From the NCBI GenBank assembly GCA_913020705.1, contig CAJWBY010000011.1, positions 1-54,394 on the forward strand: 54,394 nucleotides of DNA, in the 5' to 3' direction. Positions 46,067 through 54,394 of the stretch are shown here, piece by piece. The translations under genes and the position numbers were made by a program. The notes beneath the pieces are model-generated. The model was not told the DNA's origin. It ran no database searches and worked only from the letters and a program-made list of their open reading frames with translations. Position 1 is the first letter of the stretch, and the number at the start of each line of letters is the position of its first letter. Source of the DNA: an uncultured Colwellia sp. Its GTDB lineage: Bacteria > Pseudomonadota > Gammaproteobacteria > Enterobacterales > Alteromonadaceae.

Positions 46067-48592
46067 TTAAAAATCTTTCCAGTCATTATCAGATCTTGAG
46101 TTTGATTGAACTCTTCTTATTGGCCTAGCTGGCTTAGGTTTACTGTTACGTTGAACAGAATTTCTTCTGACTGGTGTTTTTACAACTGGAACTTCTTCGC
46201 TATCATTAAAGAATGCAACTTGATCTAGTAACGCGCTTGATTGCTCTTCCATTGATTTGCTCGACGCAGCAGCTTCCTCTACTAAGGCCGCATTTTGTTG
46301 AGTCAATTCATCCATTTGACTTACCGCTGCACTCACTTCACCAATACCTGCTGATTGCTCTTTGCCTGCGCTATCAATATCCCCAATCATTTTACCCACT
46401 TCTTCAATTGCAGCAACCAACTCAGTGAATGTTTGTCCGGTTTCGTCCACCAACTTAGTACCTTGCCCTACAGCCTCTACACTATCATTGATTAAACCTT
46501 TAATTTCTTTAGCTGCCCCCGCAGAGCGTTGTGCCAAGTTACGTACTTCAGCAGCAACAACCGCAAAACCACGACCTTGCTCTCCAGCTCTAGCAGCTTC
46601 TACAGCTGCATTTAGTGCGAGTAAGTTTGTTTGAAAAGCAATTTCATCAATGACACTAATAATATCAGCAATTTTTTTACTTGATTTATTAATATCACTC
46701 ATGGCAACGATGGCATTTTTAACCACATCGCCACCATTGCTGGCTTTATCGATAACGGAAGTTGCCAACTTACTTGCTTCAGAAGCATTTTCAGCATTTT
46801 GCTGAACGGTACTCGTCAGCTCTTCCATTGCTGAAGCGGTTTCTTCTAAACTCGATGCTTGTGATTCAGTTCTATGGCTAAGTTCATTATTACCTTCAGC
46901 AATTTCTCGAGCAGAATCATTAACATTGGTTGATGCGCTGCGAATATTCCCCACCATATTATTTAATACATCAATAAACTCGTTGATAGAGGTTCCGATG
47001 ATACTAAACTCCCCTTCCAGCTCTGTTTCAATGTATTGCGTTAAATCTCCCTCTGATAAAGTCATTAACGTTTCTTTAATTTCAGCAATGGCTTGTTTTC
47101 GCCCAGTAATATCAGTTGCAAATTTAACAACTTTTATCGTCTTACCGTTTAAATCATAAATGGGATTATAAGAAGCTTGTATCCAAACTTCTTTGCCACC
47201 TTTGCCTATACGTAAGTACTCGCCACTGTCGAATTCGCCACGATTAAGTTTTTGCCAGAATTGTTGATACTCATTACTCGATTTTTCAGCTGCATCTACA
47301 AATAAACTGTGGTGCTTCCCTTGAATTTCACCGAGTGTGTAACCTAATGTCGACAAAAAGTTCTCATTGGCGGTTATAATCGTACCGTCCATATTAAACT
47401 CAATCACCGCCTGTGCTTTACTGATCGCTTCTATCTGACCTGAAAAGTTAGCATTAGCGAGTTTTTGTTGCGTGACATCTGACGCAAACTTAACAACTTT
47501 GTATGGTTTACCGTTTAAGTCTAGAATTGGGTTATATGAAGCCTGTATCCAAATTTCTTTCCCCCCCTTACCTAAACGTTTATATTCTTTTGATTCAAAT
47601 TCACCGCGATTTAAGCTTTCCCAAAAAACTTTATACTCAGTACTTGTTTTAAAATGAGGCTCGACAAACATGCTGTGATGTTGCCCTTGTACTTCTTCTA
47701 AACTATAACCTAATGTAGATAAAAAATTGTCATTGGCGGTTATAATCGTACCGTCCATGTTAAACTCGATCACCGCCTGCGCTTTACTGATCGCTTCTAT
47801 CTGACCTGAAAAGTTAGCATTAGCGAGTTTTTGTTGTGTGACATCTGATGCAAATTTAACGACTTTAAAAGGTTTGCCGTTTAAATCTAAGATTGGGTTG
47901 TAAGAAGCTTGTATCCAAACTTCTTTGCCACCTTTTCCTATACGTTTATATTCTCTAGATTCAAATTCACCGCGATTAAGGCTTTCCCAGAAATCTTTAT
48001 ATTCTGCACTCCTTTTGAAATGAGGCTCGACAAACATGCTGTGATGCTGTCCTTGCACTTCTTCTAAACTGTAACCCAGTGTTGATAAAAAATTGTCATT
48101 GGCGGTTATAATGGTACCGTCCATGTTAAACTCGATCACTGCCTGTGCTTTACTGATCGCTTCTATCTGACCTGAAAAGTCAGCATTAGTGAGTTTTTGT
48201 TGTGTGACATCTGACGCAAACTTAACGACTTTGTATGGTTTACCGTCTAAATCTAAGATTGGGTTGTAAGAAGCTTGTATCCAAACTTCTTTGCCACCTT
48301 TGCCTAAACGTTTATATTCTCTAGATTCAAATTCACCGCGATTGAGACTTTCCCAGAAATCTTTATATTCGGCACTGGCTTTAAAATGTGGTTCGACAAA
48401 CATGCTGTGATGTTGCCCTTGCACCTCTTCTAAACGGTAACCCAGTGTTGATAAAAAATTGTCATTGGCGGTAATAATTGTACCGTCCATATTAAACTCA
48501 ATAACTGCTTGAACTTTATTAAGTGCTTCTATTTGAGCTAACATGTCTGCTAGTTGTAATTCTTTAGTTTGAGCAACTGACATTTCGGTCAT
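46067..48592 (-). CDS. Soluble methyl-accepting chemotaxis protein with four tandem PAS domains (BdlA-like)
   Basis: The 841-aa protein has no membrane segment. Four PAS units of 122 aa begin at about residues 21, 143, 265 and 387 (each with [22 protein letters not shown], and YNPI.DL.GK..KVVKFA.D), followed by a short HAMP-like linker ([19 protein letters not shown]) and the MCP signalling domain with the hairpin tip [20 protein letters not shown] plus [19 protein letters not shown]. It ends DWKDF, resembling the CheR/CheB-tethering pentapeptide (NWETF in E. coli). PAS-PAS-MCP without a membrane anchor is the BdlA layout. Ligand or cofactor unknown. AAGGAAAT is the ribosome site. Confidence 0.92.
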   Translation of the reverse strand: MTEMSVAQTKELQLADMLAQIEALNKVQAVIEFNMDGTIITANDNFLSTLGYRLEEVQGQHHSMFVEPHFKASAEYKDFWESLNRGEFESREYKRLGKGGKEVWIQASYNPILDLDGKPYKVVKFASDVTQQKLTNADFSGQIEAISKAQAVIEFNMDGTIITANDNFLSTLGYSLEEVQGQHHSMFVEPHFKRSAEYKDFWESLNRGEFESREYKRIGKGGKEVWIQASYNPILDLNGKPFKVVKFASDVTQQKLANANFSGQIEAISKAQAVIEFNMDGTIITANDNFLSTLGYSLEEVQGQHHSMFVEPHFKTSTEYKVFWESLNRGEFESKEYKRLGKGGKEIWIQASYNPILDLNGKPYKVVKFASDVTQQKLANANFSGQIEAISKAQAVIEFNMDGTIITANENFLSTLGYTLGEIQGKHHSLFVDAAEKSSNEYQQFWQKLNRGEFDSGEYLRIGKGGKEVWIQASYNPIYDLNGKTIKVVKFATDITGRKQAIAEIKETLMTLSEGDLTQYIETELEGEFSIIGTSINEFIDVLNNMVGNIRSASTNVNDSAREIAEGNNELSHRTESQASSLEETASAMEELTSTVQQNAENASEASKLATSVIDKASNGGDVVKNAIVAMSDINKSSKKIADIISVIDEIAFQTNLLALNAAVEAARAGEQGRGFAVVAAEVRNLAQRSAGAAKEIKGLINDSVEAVGQGTKLVDETGQTFTELVAAIEEVGKMIGDIDSAGKEQSAGIGEVSAAVSQMDELTQQNAALVEEAAASSKSMEEQSSALLDQVAFFNDSEEVPVVKTPVRRNSVQRNSKPKPARPIRRVQSNSRSDNDWKDF
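47069..48532 (-). repeat. Four tandem 366-bp PAS-coding repeats
   Basis: Units are at about 48532-48167, 48166-47801, 47800-47435 and 47434-47069. Units 2 and 3 differ at about 7 of 122 residues; unit 4 is the most divergent. Confidence 0.9.
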
Positions 48593-48815
48593 TTTATTTC
48601 CTTGATTTGAAGTGCGGATAAACAGTCAGAAAATCAAAGTTAAACATCTAGATATTAGATTGACATCAGGGTTATTAATTGCTTAATTAATAAACCATTG
48701 GTTTATATTGATTATTTAATTTACTGACCACTTAAATGTATGCCATAAATCAAAAGGTGCAAGTTTTCTCAATAATAAATATTAAATAATTATATTTGTA
48801 TAGATTTAGGTACTA
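48593..48815. other. Upstream region of the chemoreceptor gene
   Basis: An AT-rich non-coding region with the chemoreceptor promoter presumably inside it. No sigma-28 or sigma-54 consensus was recognised. Confidence 0.45.
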
Positions 48816-48839
48816 ATGATTTGTCTGGAACAAAATTAT
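48816..48839. repeat. Dispersed near-palindrome, copy 2
   Basis: It matches 22703-22726 at 21 of 24 positions (ATGATTTGT...TGGAACAAAAT). It is followed by GTTCATCTAGAACATAAAAA and the next terminator. Confidence 0.55.
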
Positions 48840-48858
48840 TAACGTTCATCTAGAACAT

Positions 48859-48894
48859 AAAAACCCCAGTAAGCTTGCACTTACTGGGGTTTTT
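48859..48894. terminator. Terminator of the DUF3010 gene
   Basis: AAAAACCCCAGTAAG (48859-48873) pairs with CTTACTGGGGTTTTT (48880-48894) over a 6-nt loop. Confidence 0.93.
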
Positions 48895-48918
48895 AATAGC
48901 TTCAATTAAGAGAAACGC

Positions 48919-49356
48919 TTACTTCATGTAAGGGTCACTTTCAAAAAACGCAAAAACTGTATCAAATGCGGGTTCTTGATATTGCTTTAAACCTGTATCA
49001 CGGAAATCAATATCAATTTGGCTTCTCACTAATGCCTTTTTAACAAAACTGCCTGCAATAATCTCGACCTGTAATTCTTTAATTAATTGAATACAAGCTT
49101 CTAATTTAAAGCCGACCGGTCCACCAGAGAATTTGCCCTTTAATGCACGGCCACGAATAACAACTTTATCCACATGGTAATCTTCCATCAATTTAGCAAA
49201 AGTAAACTGAAAGTGTTGTACTTCTTCGGCATTACCCGCATCTACTAAAGATACTTTTTGCACGCGTGTTTGTGGAATATCATACAAACCATTTTCACGT
49301 GACATAATACAAATAATTGCATCATTACCTTTTAATTCAACACCACATATTTTCAT
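48919..49356 (-). CDS. DUF3010 family protein
   Basis: ATG 49356 gives 145 aa starting MKICGVELKGNDAIICIMS; the frame runs on to a TTG at 49374. The RNase H-like opening (GVELKGNDA) and KVVIRGRALKGKFSGGPVGF followed by KLEACIQL are typical for DUF3010. The protein is soluble and cytoplasmic. Its function is not known; the fold suggests a nuclease-like or ATPase-like domain, but catalytic residues cannot be assigned. Single-gene unit with its own terminator. Confidence 0.83.
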   Translation of the reverse strand: MKICGVELKGNDAIICIMSRENGLYDIPQTRVQKVSLVDAGNAEEVQHFQFTFAKLMEDYHVDKVVIRGRALKGKFSGGPVGFKLEACIQLIKELQVEIIAGSFVKKALVRSQIDIDFRDTGLKQYQEPAFDTVFAFFESDPYMK

Positions 49357-49565
49357 AAAGTTATACCAATTCAATTAATTTCTATTTTCGCGGTCGCATT
49401 ATATACCTAAACAGTAAATACCGAAACGAATTAATGACATTTGTCATGTTAAGTCATGACAAAGTACTCTAATCGTAAAACTAGATATTTGAAATACTTG
49501 TTTTCGCCAAGGGAGAATAAACAAAATTCTTCTTTAACTTAAAACATAATATAAGCGAGAATGAT

Positions 49566-50261
49566 ATGAAAATTACATTACTTAAATTAGCACTTACCGT
49601 TTCATTGATGATAAGTACTCAGGCGCAAGCTGATCAGCAAACCATTACAGCCATTGAAAATGCGTCAATGGAATTAAACTTATCAGAATTAGTAAATCTT
49701 CAAGAAAGTAGCAACGGTTACGACCGAGCTTTAGCGAATTATCGTCTTGGGTTAAATTACAGTTTTGTTCAACAGCAAGAGAAAGCTATATCTGCGCTAA
49801 ACAAAGCAACGACACAATTAATTGATCTGATAAAAATCAACAACCAAGACAATGAAAGTTGGGCGCTATTAGCACAGGTTTACGGGTTACGTATTGCATA
49901 TCAACCGATGAGCGGGATTGAATTAGGCCCTAAAGCAGCAAACGCATTAACGACTGCCCAAACAATTTCACCTAACAATCCACGTGTATTACTTTTTAAA
50001 GGCGTAAGTAAATATAATACACCTGCCATGTTTGGTGGAAGTAAACATCAAGCATTAATAGAGTTATCTAATGCCATTGAACAATACAATAACGATAAAT
50101 ATTCTGAGTATCATTGGGGATTTGCAGAAGCATATACATGGCGCGGTTTAACGCAATTGGAACTAGGTAATAAAGAGGCCGCACTGGCCGATTGGGCAAA
50201 AGCAGTAGAGATATCTCCTAATTATGGTTGGGCAATAAATCTACTTCAGAAAAATTCTTAA
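49566..50261 (+). CDS. Exported TPR-repeat protein
   Basis: The 231-aa precursor has a signal peptide (MKITLLKLALTVSLMISTQAQA). The mature part is helical with TPR-like repeats: ALANYRLGLNYSFVQQQEKA, WALLAQVYGLRIAYQP, GPKAANALTTAQTISPNNPR, and AYTWRGLTQLELGNKEAALA followed by WAKAVEISPNY. It is probably a periplasmic scaffold. GAGA precedes the ATG. A two-component pair follows 130 nt downstream in the same direction, so it may belong to the same unit, but nothing proves a functional link. Confidence 0.8.
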   Translation: MKITLLKLALTVSLMISTQAQADQQTITAIENASMELNLSELVNLQESSNGYDRALANYRLGLNYSFVQQQEKAISALNKATTQLIDLIKINNQDNESWALLAQVYGLRIAYQPMSGIELGPKAANALTTAQTISPNNPRVLLFKGVSKYNTPAMFGGSKHQALIELSNAIEQYNNDKYSEYHWGFAEAYTWRGLTQLELGNKEAALADWAKAVEISPNYGWAINLLQKNS

Positions 50262-50393
50262 CTCTCTATTAAAACTTTAAGCTGCTGATATTAATAAATT
50301 ATAAATAATTTTAAATTCAGCAGCACCTCATTAAATATGGTATAAATAGCGCGTTTTAGTTAACTATTACCGCACGTAGTTTTGGACATTGAT

Positions 50394-51527
50394 ATGAATA
50401 TTAACAATAGCACTTTCGTAGCACCGAGCTTAACCGACAACCAAATTGTATTGTGGACATGGCTTCCACTGTTTTTTTCGCTATTTTATTTTTTCCCTCT
50501 ACTTGCCAACTGGCAACATTTTGATGTAATACAAATATCTGGCTCACTGATTGTTTATAGCTGTTTTATTTATTTTTATATTACTGGTCAAAGTCATGAT
50601 GAACGAACGGCTGTACGCCCTATTGCTATAATTCTGATGCTAAGTTGTATTGGCACATATTTTACCCCAGGGACGTTTACCTTATTTGCTTTTGCCAGTT
50701 ATTTTATTGGTTATTACTACTCAGTGCCAAAAAGCATAATTGGTTTGATAATAACGATAGGCCTCATTTTTATTACTGCGATAGTTTTTGATCTTGTCAA
50801 TTTCTTTTTCATCACCCCTGCACTCTTTTGTAGCATTCCAAACTTTTTTTTTGGTTTAGCTGAGCGACGCAGCCGCAAACAAATATTATCAGAACAGCGC
50901 AGTCAACAACAGATAGAGCAATTAGCAACGGTTGCTGAACGTGAAAGAATTGCACGTGATTTACATGATTTACTTGGCCACACTCTGTCTTCTATCGCAC
51001 TAAAAGCAGAACTTGCCGAGAAGCTAGCTAAAGCAGGACAAATAGACAAATCAATAGATGAAATATCACACGTGGCAAAAATTACGCGAGAAGCTTTAAG
51101 TGAAGTCAGACAGGCCGTTTCAGGTTATAAAGCTAAAGATCCACAAGCGGAAATTGATAAAGCATTTGCTCGTTTAATTGATGGTAATTTCACGGTAACA
51201 CAGCAAGTGTTATTACAAAACTTAACAGCAAAAGCCGAAAGTTCGATATTACTTATAATTAGAGAAGCAATAACGAACATTCTTCGTCACAGTAACGGTA
51301 ATAACGTTATCGCCAAAACTCAACAAACTGAAAATTCGTTATGTCTCACAATATGCGACAACGGCTCGCATTACCGAGATGAAAATGCAACACCTCAGTT
51401 TAGTAACGGGTTAATAGGAATAGTAGAGCGCGTTAAGGAACTCAATGGACAATTCACCATAAGTACAGAACAAGGATTTGAATTAAGCATTAGCTTACCA
51501 AACGAGGTTTTCATCAATGAAAAATGA
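50394..51527 (+). CDS. DesK-type sensor histidine kinase
   Basis: The 377-aa protein (ATG 50394; a TTG at 50382 is also in frame) has four to five N-terminal membrane helices (about residues 15-165), a linker with AERRSRKQILSEQRSQQQIE, a HisKA_3 dimerisation helix with the phospho-accepting His in ERIARDLHDLLGHTLSSIAL, and a HATPase_c domain (REAITNILRHSNGNN, LTICDNGSH, GLIGIVERVKELNG). This architecture is that of DesK/LiaS/NarX-type kinases sensing membrane state. It overlaps the regulator gene by 11 nt, which implies translational coupling. Confidence 0.92.
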   Translation: MNINNSTFVAPSLTDNQIVLWTWLPLFFSLFYFFPLLANWQHFDVIQISGSLIVYSCFIYFYITGQSHDERTAVRPIAIILMLSCIGTYFTPGTFTLFAFASYFIGYYYSVPKSIIGLIITIGLIFITAIVFDLVNFFFITPALFCSIPNFFFGLAERRSRKQILSEQRSQQQIEQLATVAERERIARDLHDLLGHTLSSIALKAELAEKLAKAGQIDKSIDEISHVAKITREALSEVRQAVSGYKAKDPQAEIDKAFARLIDGNFTVTQQVLLQNLTAKAESSILLIIREAITNILRHSNGNNVIAKTQQTENSLCLTICDNGSHYRDENATPQFSNGLIGIVERVKELNGQFTISTEQGFELSISLPNEVFINEK

Positions 51528-52143
51528 AGCGTTAAATGAAAAAATCAAAGTTATTATCGCAGAAGATCAAGCTCTGATTCGTGGGGCATTAACAGCCTTA
51601 CTTAATTTAGAAGCTGATATTGAAATTGTTGGCGAAGCTGAAAATGGTGTTGAAGCAGTAAAACTGCTCGACAAATCTAATGCAGATATATTATTGACTG
51701 ATATTGAAATGCCATTAATGAGTGGCTTAGAACTCGCGCAAATCACGGCAAAAAAATACCCTCAAGTAAAAACAGTGGTCATCACTACATTTGGTCGTGC
51801 TGGATATATTAAACGCGCTTTGACGATTGGCGTTAAAGGTTTTTTACTGAAAGATACTCCGTCTGCTGAGTTGGCGGCGGCTCTGAGAAAGGTAATGCAA
51901 GGGAAAAAAGTAATCGATCCTGAGCTAGCGATAGCTGCACTCGATGATATCGACCCGTTGTCTGACAAAGAACGTAAAGCGTTAAAACTTGCGAGTGAAG
52001 GTAAAACAACACATGATATTGCTGAATTGTTGTTTTTATCAGAAGGTACTATTCGAAATTATTTATCAGAATGTATTTCAAAACTCAATGCGACTAATCG
52101 AATTGATGCAGCCAGAATTGCACAACAAAAAGGCTGGCTGTAA
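51517..52143 (+). CDS. NarL/DesR-family response regulator
   Basis: The 208-aa regulator has a receiver domain (VIIAEDQALIRGALTALL; phospho-acceptor Asp in ILLTDIEMPLMSG; Lys in GFLLKDTPS) and a LuxR-type HTH (LSDKERKALKLASEGKTTHD, IAELLFLSEGTIRNYLSECI). It pairs with the overlapping DesK-like kinase. The usual target, a fatty-acid desaturase or ABC transporter, is not next to it here, so the regulon is unknown. Confidence 0.93.
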   Translation: MKNEALNEKIKVIIAEDQALIRGALTALLNLEADIEIVGEAENGVEAVKLLDKSNADILLTDIEMPLMSGLELAQITAKKYPQVKTVVITTFGRAGYIKRALTIGVKGFLLKDTPSAELAAALRKVMQGKKVIDPELAIAALDDIDPLSDKERKALKLASEGKTTHDIAELLFLSEGTIRNYLSECISKLNATNRIDAARIAQQKGWL

Positions 52144-52159
52144 CGCCAGCACTAAAAAC

Positions 52160-52921
52160 TTATTCACTACCTTTTAAGTCAATGCGATGCTTTTCAGTAT
52201 AAGCAAGGTAGTCTTCTAATGCTTGTGGATTACCACGGTTCTTCTGACAAACACTTTTTTGATACTGATAACTGAACATATCAAACCATTGATCCAATAA
52301 TTGAGCATTTACCGGCTCTTCTGCCATAGCTAACATTCTTGCTGCAACTTCTGCAGTAGCAAACTGATAATTTTCTTCAGCAACTCTTATTTGATAACGA
52401 GATGTATTAGCCGCTTCGTCAAGTAAATGTGGATCAAAAGCCGCGATAGGAAACTTATTTAAGTAAGGGCTTTTACGAAACATTTTTTTCGCTTCACGCC
52501 AGCAACCATCCAGCATTATAAATAATGGACGTTTACTTGAAGGAACGGTCATTTCATTACAGAAAACTTCACGTTCTGGTTGCGCATACTGTTGAGGAAA
52601 AACCACATAAGGCTGCCATTGTTCGTCGTTTAAAATGGCTAACATTTCTTTGTTTTCTTTGGTACGAGACCAAAGAAATGCAAAAGTATCGGGCACCACA
52701 TCAGCAATTAATTTACCTGTATTACTCGGTTTTAATACTTCTGTGTCATACATCAGTAATAAAAATCCAGCATTACTGGTAGATTTTGGTGAGTACGAAC
52801 AAATACAATGAGGTTTTGCTAGGCGACATAAGTCACAACGAATAACACGTTGCCCACGAGACTTGTAAGTCGTTGTGCTAAGACTCATACGATAATGATG
52901 AAGTTTATTTACTGCGTGCAT
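52160..52921 (-). CDS. tapT: tRNA-uridine aminocarboxypropyltransferase (DTW domain, TapT-like)
   Basis: TapT-type enzymes install acp3U in tRNA variable loops using SAM. The DTW domain shows a Cys-rich opening (IRCDLCRLAKPHCIC), SNTGKLIADVVPDT, the DTW-equivalent LDGCWREAKKMFRKSPYL and SRYQIRVAEENYQFATAEVA. ATG 52921 gives 253 aa; the frame extends to a TTG at 52954 lying inside the galE terminator and is unlikely as a start. The DGCW variant in place of DGTW is noteworthy but the surrounding motif is intact. Confidence 0.85.
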   Translation of the reverse strand: MHAVNKLHHYRMSLSTTTYKSRGQRVIRCDLCRLAKPHCICSYSPKSTSNAGFLLLMYDTEVLKPSNTGKLIADVVPDTFAFLWSRTKENKEMLAILNDEQWQPYVVFPQQYAQPEREVFCNEMTVPSSKRPLFIMLDGCWREAKKMFRKSPYLNKFPIAAFDPHLLDEAANTSRYQIRVAEENYQFATAEVAARMLAMAEEPVNAQLLDQWFDMFSYQYQKSVCQKNRGNPQALEDYLAYTEKHRIDLKGSE

Positions 52922-52945
52922 AGTATTAATTCGAACATAAAAAAA

Positions 52946-52966
52946 TAGCGGCAATGAAGGCCGCTA
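52946..52966 (-). terminator. Terminator of galE
   Basis: TAGCGGC and GCCGCTA pair over a 7-nt loop; the minus strand continues with seven T and then ATGTTC. Confidence 0.88.
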
Positions 52967-53026
52967 CTTTAGTGATTTTTAGTGTGATGTGCAATGCTTA
53001 AAGCACAGCTAATTGAATAAGTTAAA

Positions 53027-54037
53027 TTACTCAAATCCATTCGGATTTTGTGACTGCCAACGCCAAGTATCCGTGATCATCGTATTTAAATTACGTGTTG
53101 CTTGCCAACCTAATAAACTATTTGCTATTGATGCATCAGCGTAAACAGTGCCAATATCACCTGCTCTGCGCGGTACAACTTTATAATTAATCTCTTGGCC
53201 GCTAATTTCTTTAAAAGTATTCACTATTTCTAATACTGAAGTGCCATTACCCGTTCCAATATTAATCGCTTTACAACCTTGTATTTTCGATAAGCTTTCT
53301 AGCGCTTTAACATGACCAATCGCTAAATCAACTACATGAATGTAATCACGAACACCTGTGCCATCTGGCGTATCATAGTCATCACCAAAAACCTGCAGCT
53401 GTGGTAAACGTCCTACTGCAACTTGCGCAACGTAAGGTAATAAATTGTTAGGAATGCCATTCGGGTTTTCTCCAATAGTTCCTGACTCGTGCGCGCCAAT
53501 TGGGTTAAAGTAACGTAGACAAGCAATTGACCATTCGCTGTCACTTTTAGCGAGGTCGAAAAGAATATGTTCAACCATTAATTTTGTTTGACCATATGGG
53601 TTGGTGGCAGATGTCGGCATGGTTTCATCTAACGGTGAAGGATTATTTTCCCCATATACCGTTGCTGATGAACTGAAAACTAAGTTTTTAACACCATGTT
53701 TCGCCATTACTTGAAATAGCGTTACAGAGCCTGAAACATTATTCTGATAATAACTCAATGGAATATCGTTTGACTCTCCAACCGCTTTTAAGCCAGCAAA
53801 ATGAACAACTGCTTCAATGTCATGCGCTTGAAAAACAGCATCAAGGGCAGCTTCATCGCAAATATCCGCTTTAATAAATGTAACCGTTTTACCTGTGATC
53901 GCTTTAACGCGGTCAAGAACTAGGGTCGATGAATTTGACAAGTTATCAACAATAACAATGTCTTTATCAAGTTGTAGTAACTCAACAACTGTATGACTTC
54001 CAATATATCCTGTACCGCCAGTGATCAATAAACTCAT
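53027..54037 (-). CDS. galE: UDP-glucose 4-epimerase
   Basis: GalE interconverts UDP-glucose and UDP-galactose for Leloir metabolism and polysaccharide building blocks. The 336-aa SDR-family protein has the NAD loop LITGGTGYIGSHTVVELL, VVHFAGLKAVGESNDIPL, catalytic SSATVYG and the YxxxK pair in NPYGQTKLMVEHIL, plus LRYFNPIGAHESGTIGE and DGTGVRDYIHVVDLAIGH. AAGGA precedes the ATG. No other gal genes are nearby, which suggests a role in surface polysaccharide synthesis (inferred). Confidence 0.96.
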   Translation of the reverse strand: MSLLITGGTGYIGSHTVVELLQLDKDIVIVDNLSNSSTLVLDRVKAITGKTVTFIKADICDEAALDAVFQAHDIEAVVHFAGLKAVGESNDIPLSYYQNNVSGSVTLFQVMAKHGVKNLVFSSSATVYGENNPSPLDETMPTSATNPYGQTKLMVEHILFDLAKSDSEWSIACLRYFNPIGAHESGTIGENPNGIPNNLLPYVAQVAVGRLPQLQVFGDDYDTPDGTGVRDYIHVVDLAIGHVKALESLSKIQGCKAINIGTGNGTSVLEIVNTFKEISGQEINYKVVPRRAGDIGTVYADASIANSLLGWQATRNLNTMITDTWRWQSQNPNGFE

Positions 54038-54326
54038 TTTCAGTCCTTTTATAAAACAGGTAAGTGCTTAGTATTTAAAATAATTTAGCTTTGCTTAATA
54101 TTCTGACATTGTAACGATAAACTTACCAAGTATTTTTTTTAAAACACATTATCATCTTATAAATCTGCTTTAATTGAACGAGAGTAATAATGATTTTCGA
54201 AGAAAACTAAATATAACTAAATAAGATAAAGTAAAACAAGGGGATATTAGAGGAATAAGGTTTATGCGATCATTTTATAAAAAGTACTATCGATAAACCT
54301 AATTGAATTGTTTAACCAGATAAGAA
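54038..54326. other. Non-coding region upstream of galE
   Basis: AT-rich, with an imperfect hairpin (GGTTTATGCGAT at 54259-54270 against ATCGATAAACC at 54289-54299) just past the stop of the next minus-strand gene. A 10-codon frame from ATG 54264 lies inside it; I do not call it a gene. Confidence 0.4.
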
Positions 54327-54394
54327 TTATCCTTCAGCTAGCTCACGCTCACTAAGAAATGCTTTTATTTCATCACGAGAACCCAAAATATGCT
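54327..54394 (-). CDS. 3' end of an unidentified gene
   Basis: The minus strand reads HILGSRDEIKAFLSERELAE, then G and a TAA at 54327-54329, in a frame open to the window edge. The sequence looks like a helical, charged protein C-terminus, but only 21 codons are visible and the family cannot be named. Confidence 0.4.
   Translation of the reverse strand, partial: HILGSRDEIKAFLSERELAEG

Noticed and set aside
52922..52954. N-terminal extension of TapT from a TTG at 52954
   Set aside because: It starts inside the galE terminator stem, has no ribosome site, and adds a non-conserved segment.
54264..54296. 10-codon open frame after an AGAGGA sequence
   Set aside because: Too short, embedded in an inverted repeat, and with no sign of conservation available.
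1..54394. CRISPR array, prophage, toxin-antitoxin or defence island
   Set aside because: No regularly spaced repeats, integrase, phage structural genes or recognised defence genes were found; nearly all the sequence is assigned to core-type genes.

Overview
The window is an AT-rich chromosomal segment of a marine gammaproteobacterium of the Alteromonadales, most likely Colwelliaceae (Colwellia, Thalassotalea or relatives). This rests on gene content and order: enterobacterial-type housekeeping clusters (dsbC-recJ-prfB-lysS; nudF-yqiB-cpdA-yqiA-parE opposite tolC; rppH-ptsP-thyA; alaS-csrA-tRNA-Ser-tRNA-Arg) combined with Vibrio/Alteromonas-type flagellar genes (flgT, flgO, flgP) and a FecR/TonB-receptor pair. 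No phage, plasmid, CRISPR array, intact transposon or secretion cluster was seen. This is mostly an ordinary core-genome region with small accessory patches.

Layout. 1-3.6 kb: end of a YajG-type lipoprotein, a periplasmic cyclophilin, an uncharacterised 109-aa protein, the muropeptide permease AmpG and a 57-aa membrane protein. 3.6-5.7 kb: a DUF1232 protein and a DUF3667 zinc-ribbon membrane protein. 5.7-11.3 kb (minus): dsbC-recJ-prfB-lysS, with the classical RF2 frameshift in prfB. 11.6-13.5 kb: fldB and srmB. 13.7-17.7 kb: a FecR-like regulator and a TonB-dependent receptor without a neighbouring ECF sigma gene. 17.7-20.2 kb: flgO-flgP and divergent flgT, with sigma-54-like promoters between them. 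20.2-22.6 kb: a GAPDH-ArsJ pair (arsenate to 1-arseno-3-phosphoglycerate efflux) without a local ArsR.

22.8-28.8 kb: nudF-yqiB-cpdA-yqiA-parE opposite tolC. 28.9-35.4 kb: an HDOD protein, thyA, a TauE/SafE permease, ptsP and rppH (minus), then mutH (plus), which appears to use an ATT start codon. 35.5-39.8 kb (minus): alaS, csrA, tRNA-Ser(GCT) and tRNA-Arg(ACG), two degenerate tRNA copies and a 3' remnant of recX. 40-46 kb: a large duplicated BACON-domain lipoprotein, a decayed transposase fragment and an M3 metallopeptidase lipoprotein. 46-54.4 kb: a soluble four-PAS chemoreceptor of BdlA type, a DUF3010 protein, a secreted TPR protein, a DesK/DesR-like two-component pair, the tRNA modification enzyme TapT, galE and the extreme 3' end of another gene.

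The most unusual signals are small: (i) a recurring sequence (TTTTTATGTTC read on the minus strand, often within GTTCA-N3-TGAAC) behind five terminators, twice or so combined with a second 24-bp near-palindrome; (ii) the ATT start of mutH; (iii) a 93-bp tRNA/terminator direct repeat with a half-decayed tRNA-Arg; (iv) relics of recX, a tRNA-Ser and a transposase; (v) back-to-back sigma-54-like promoters for flgOP and flgT; (vi) near-identical quadruple PAS repeats. I found no convincing large, undescribed multi-gene system.
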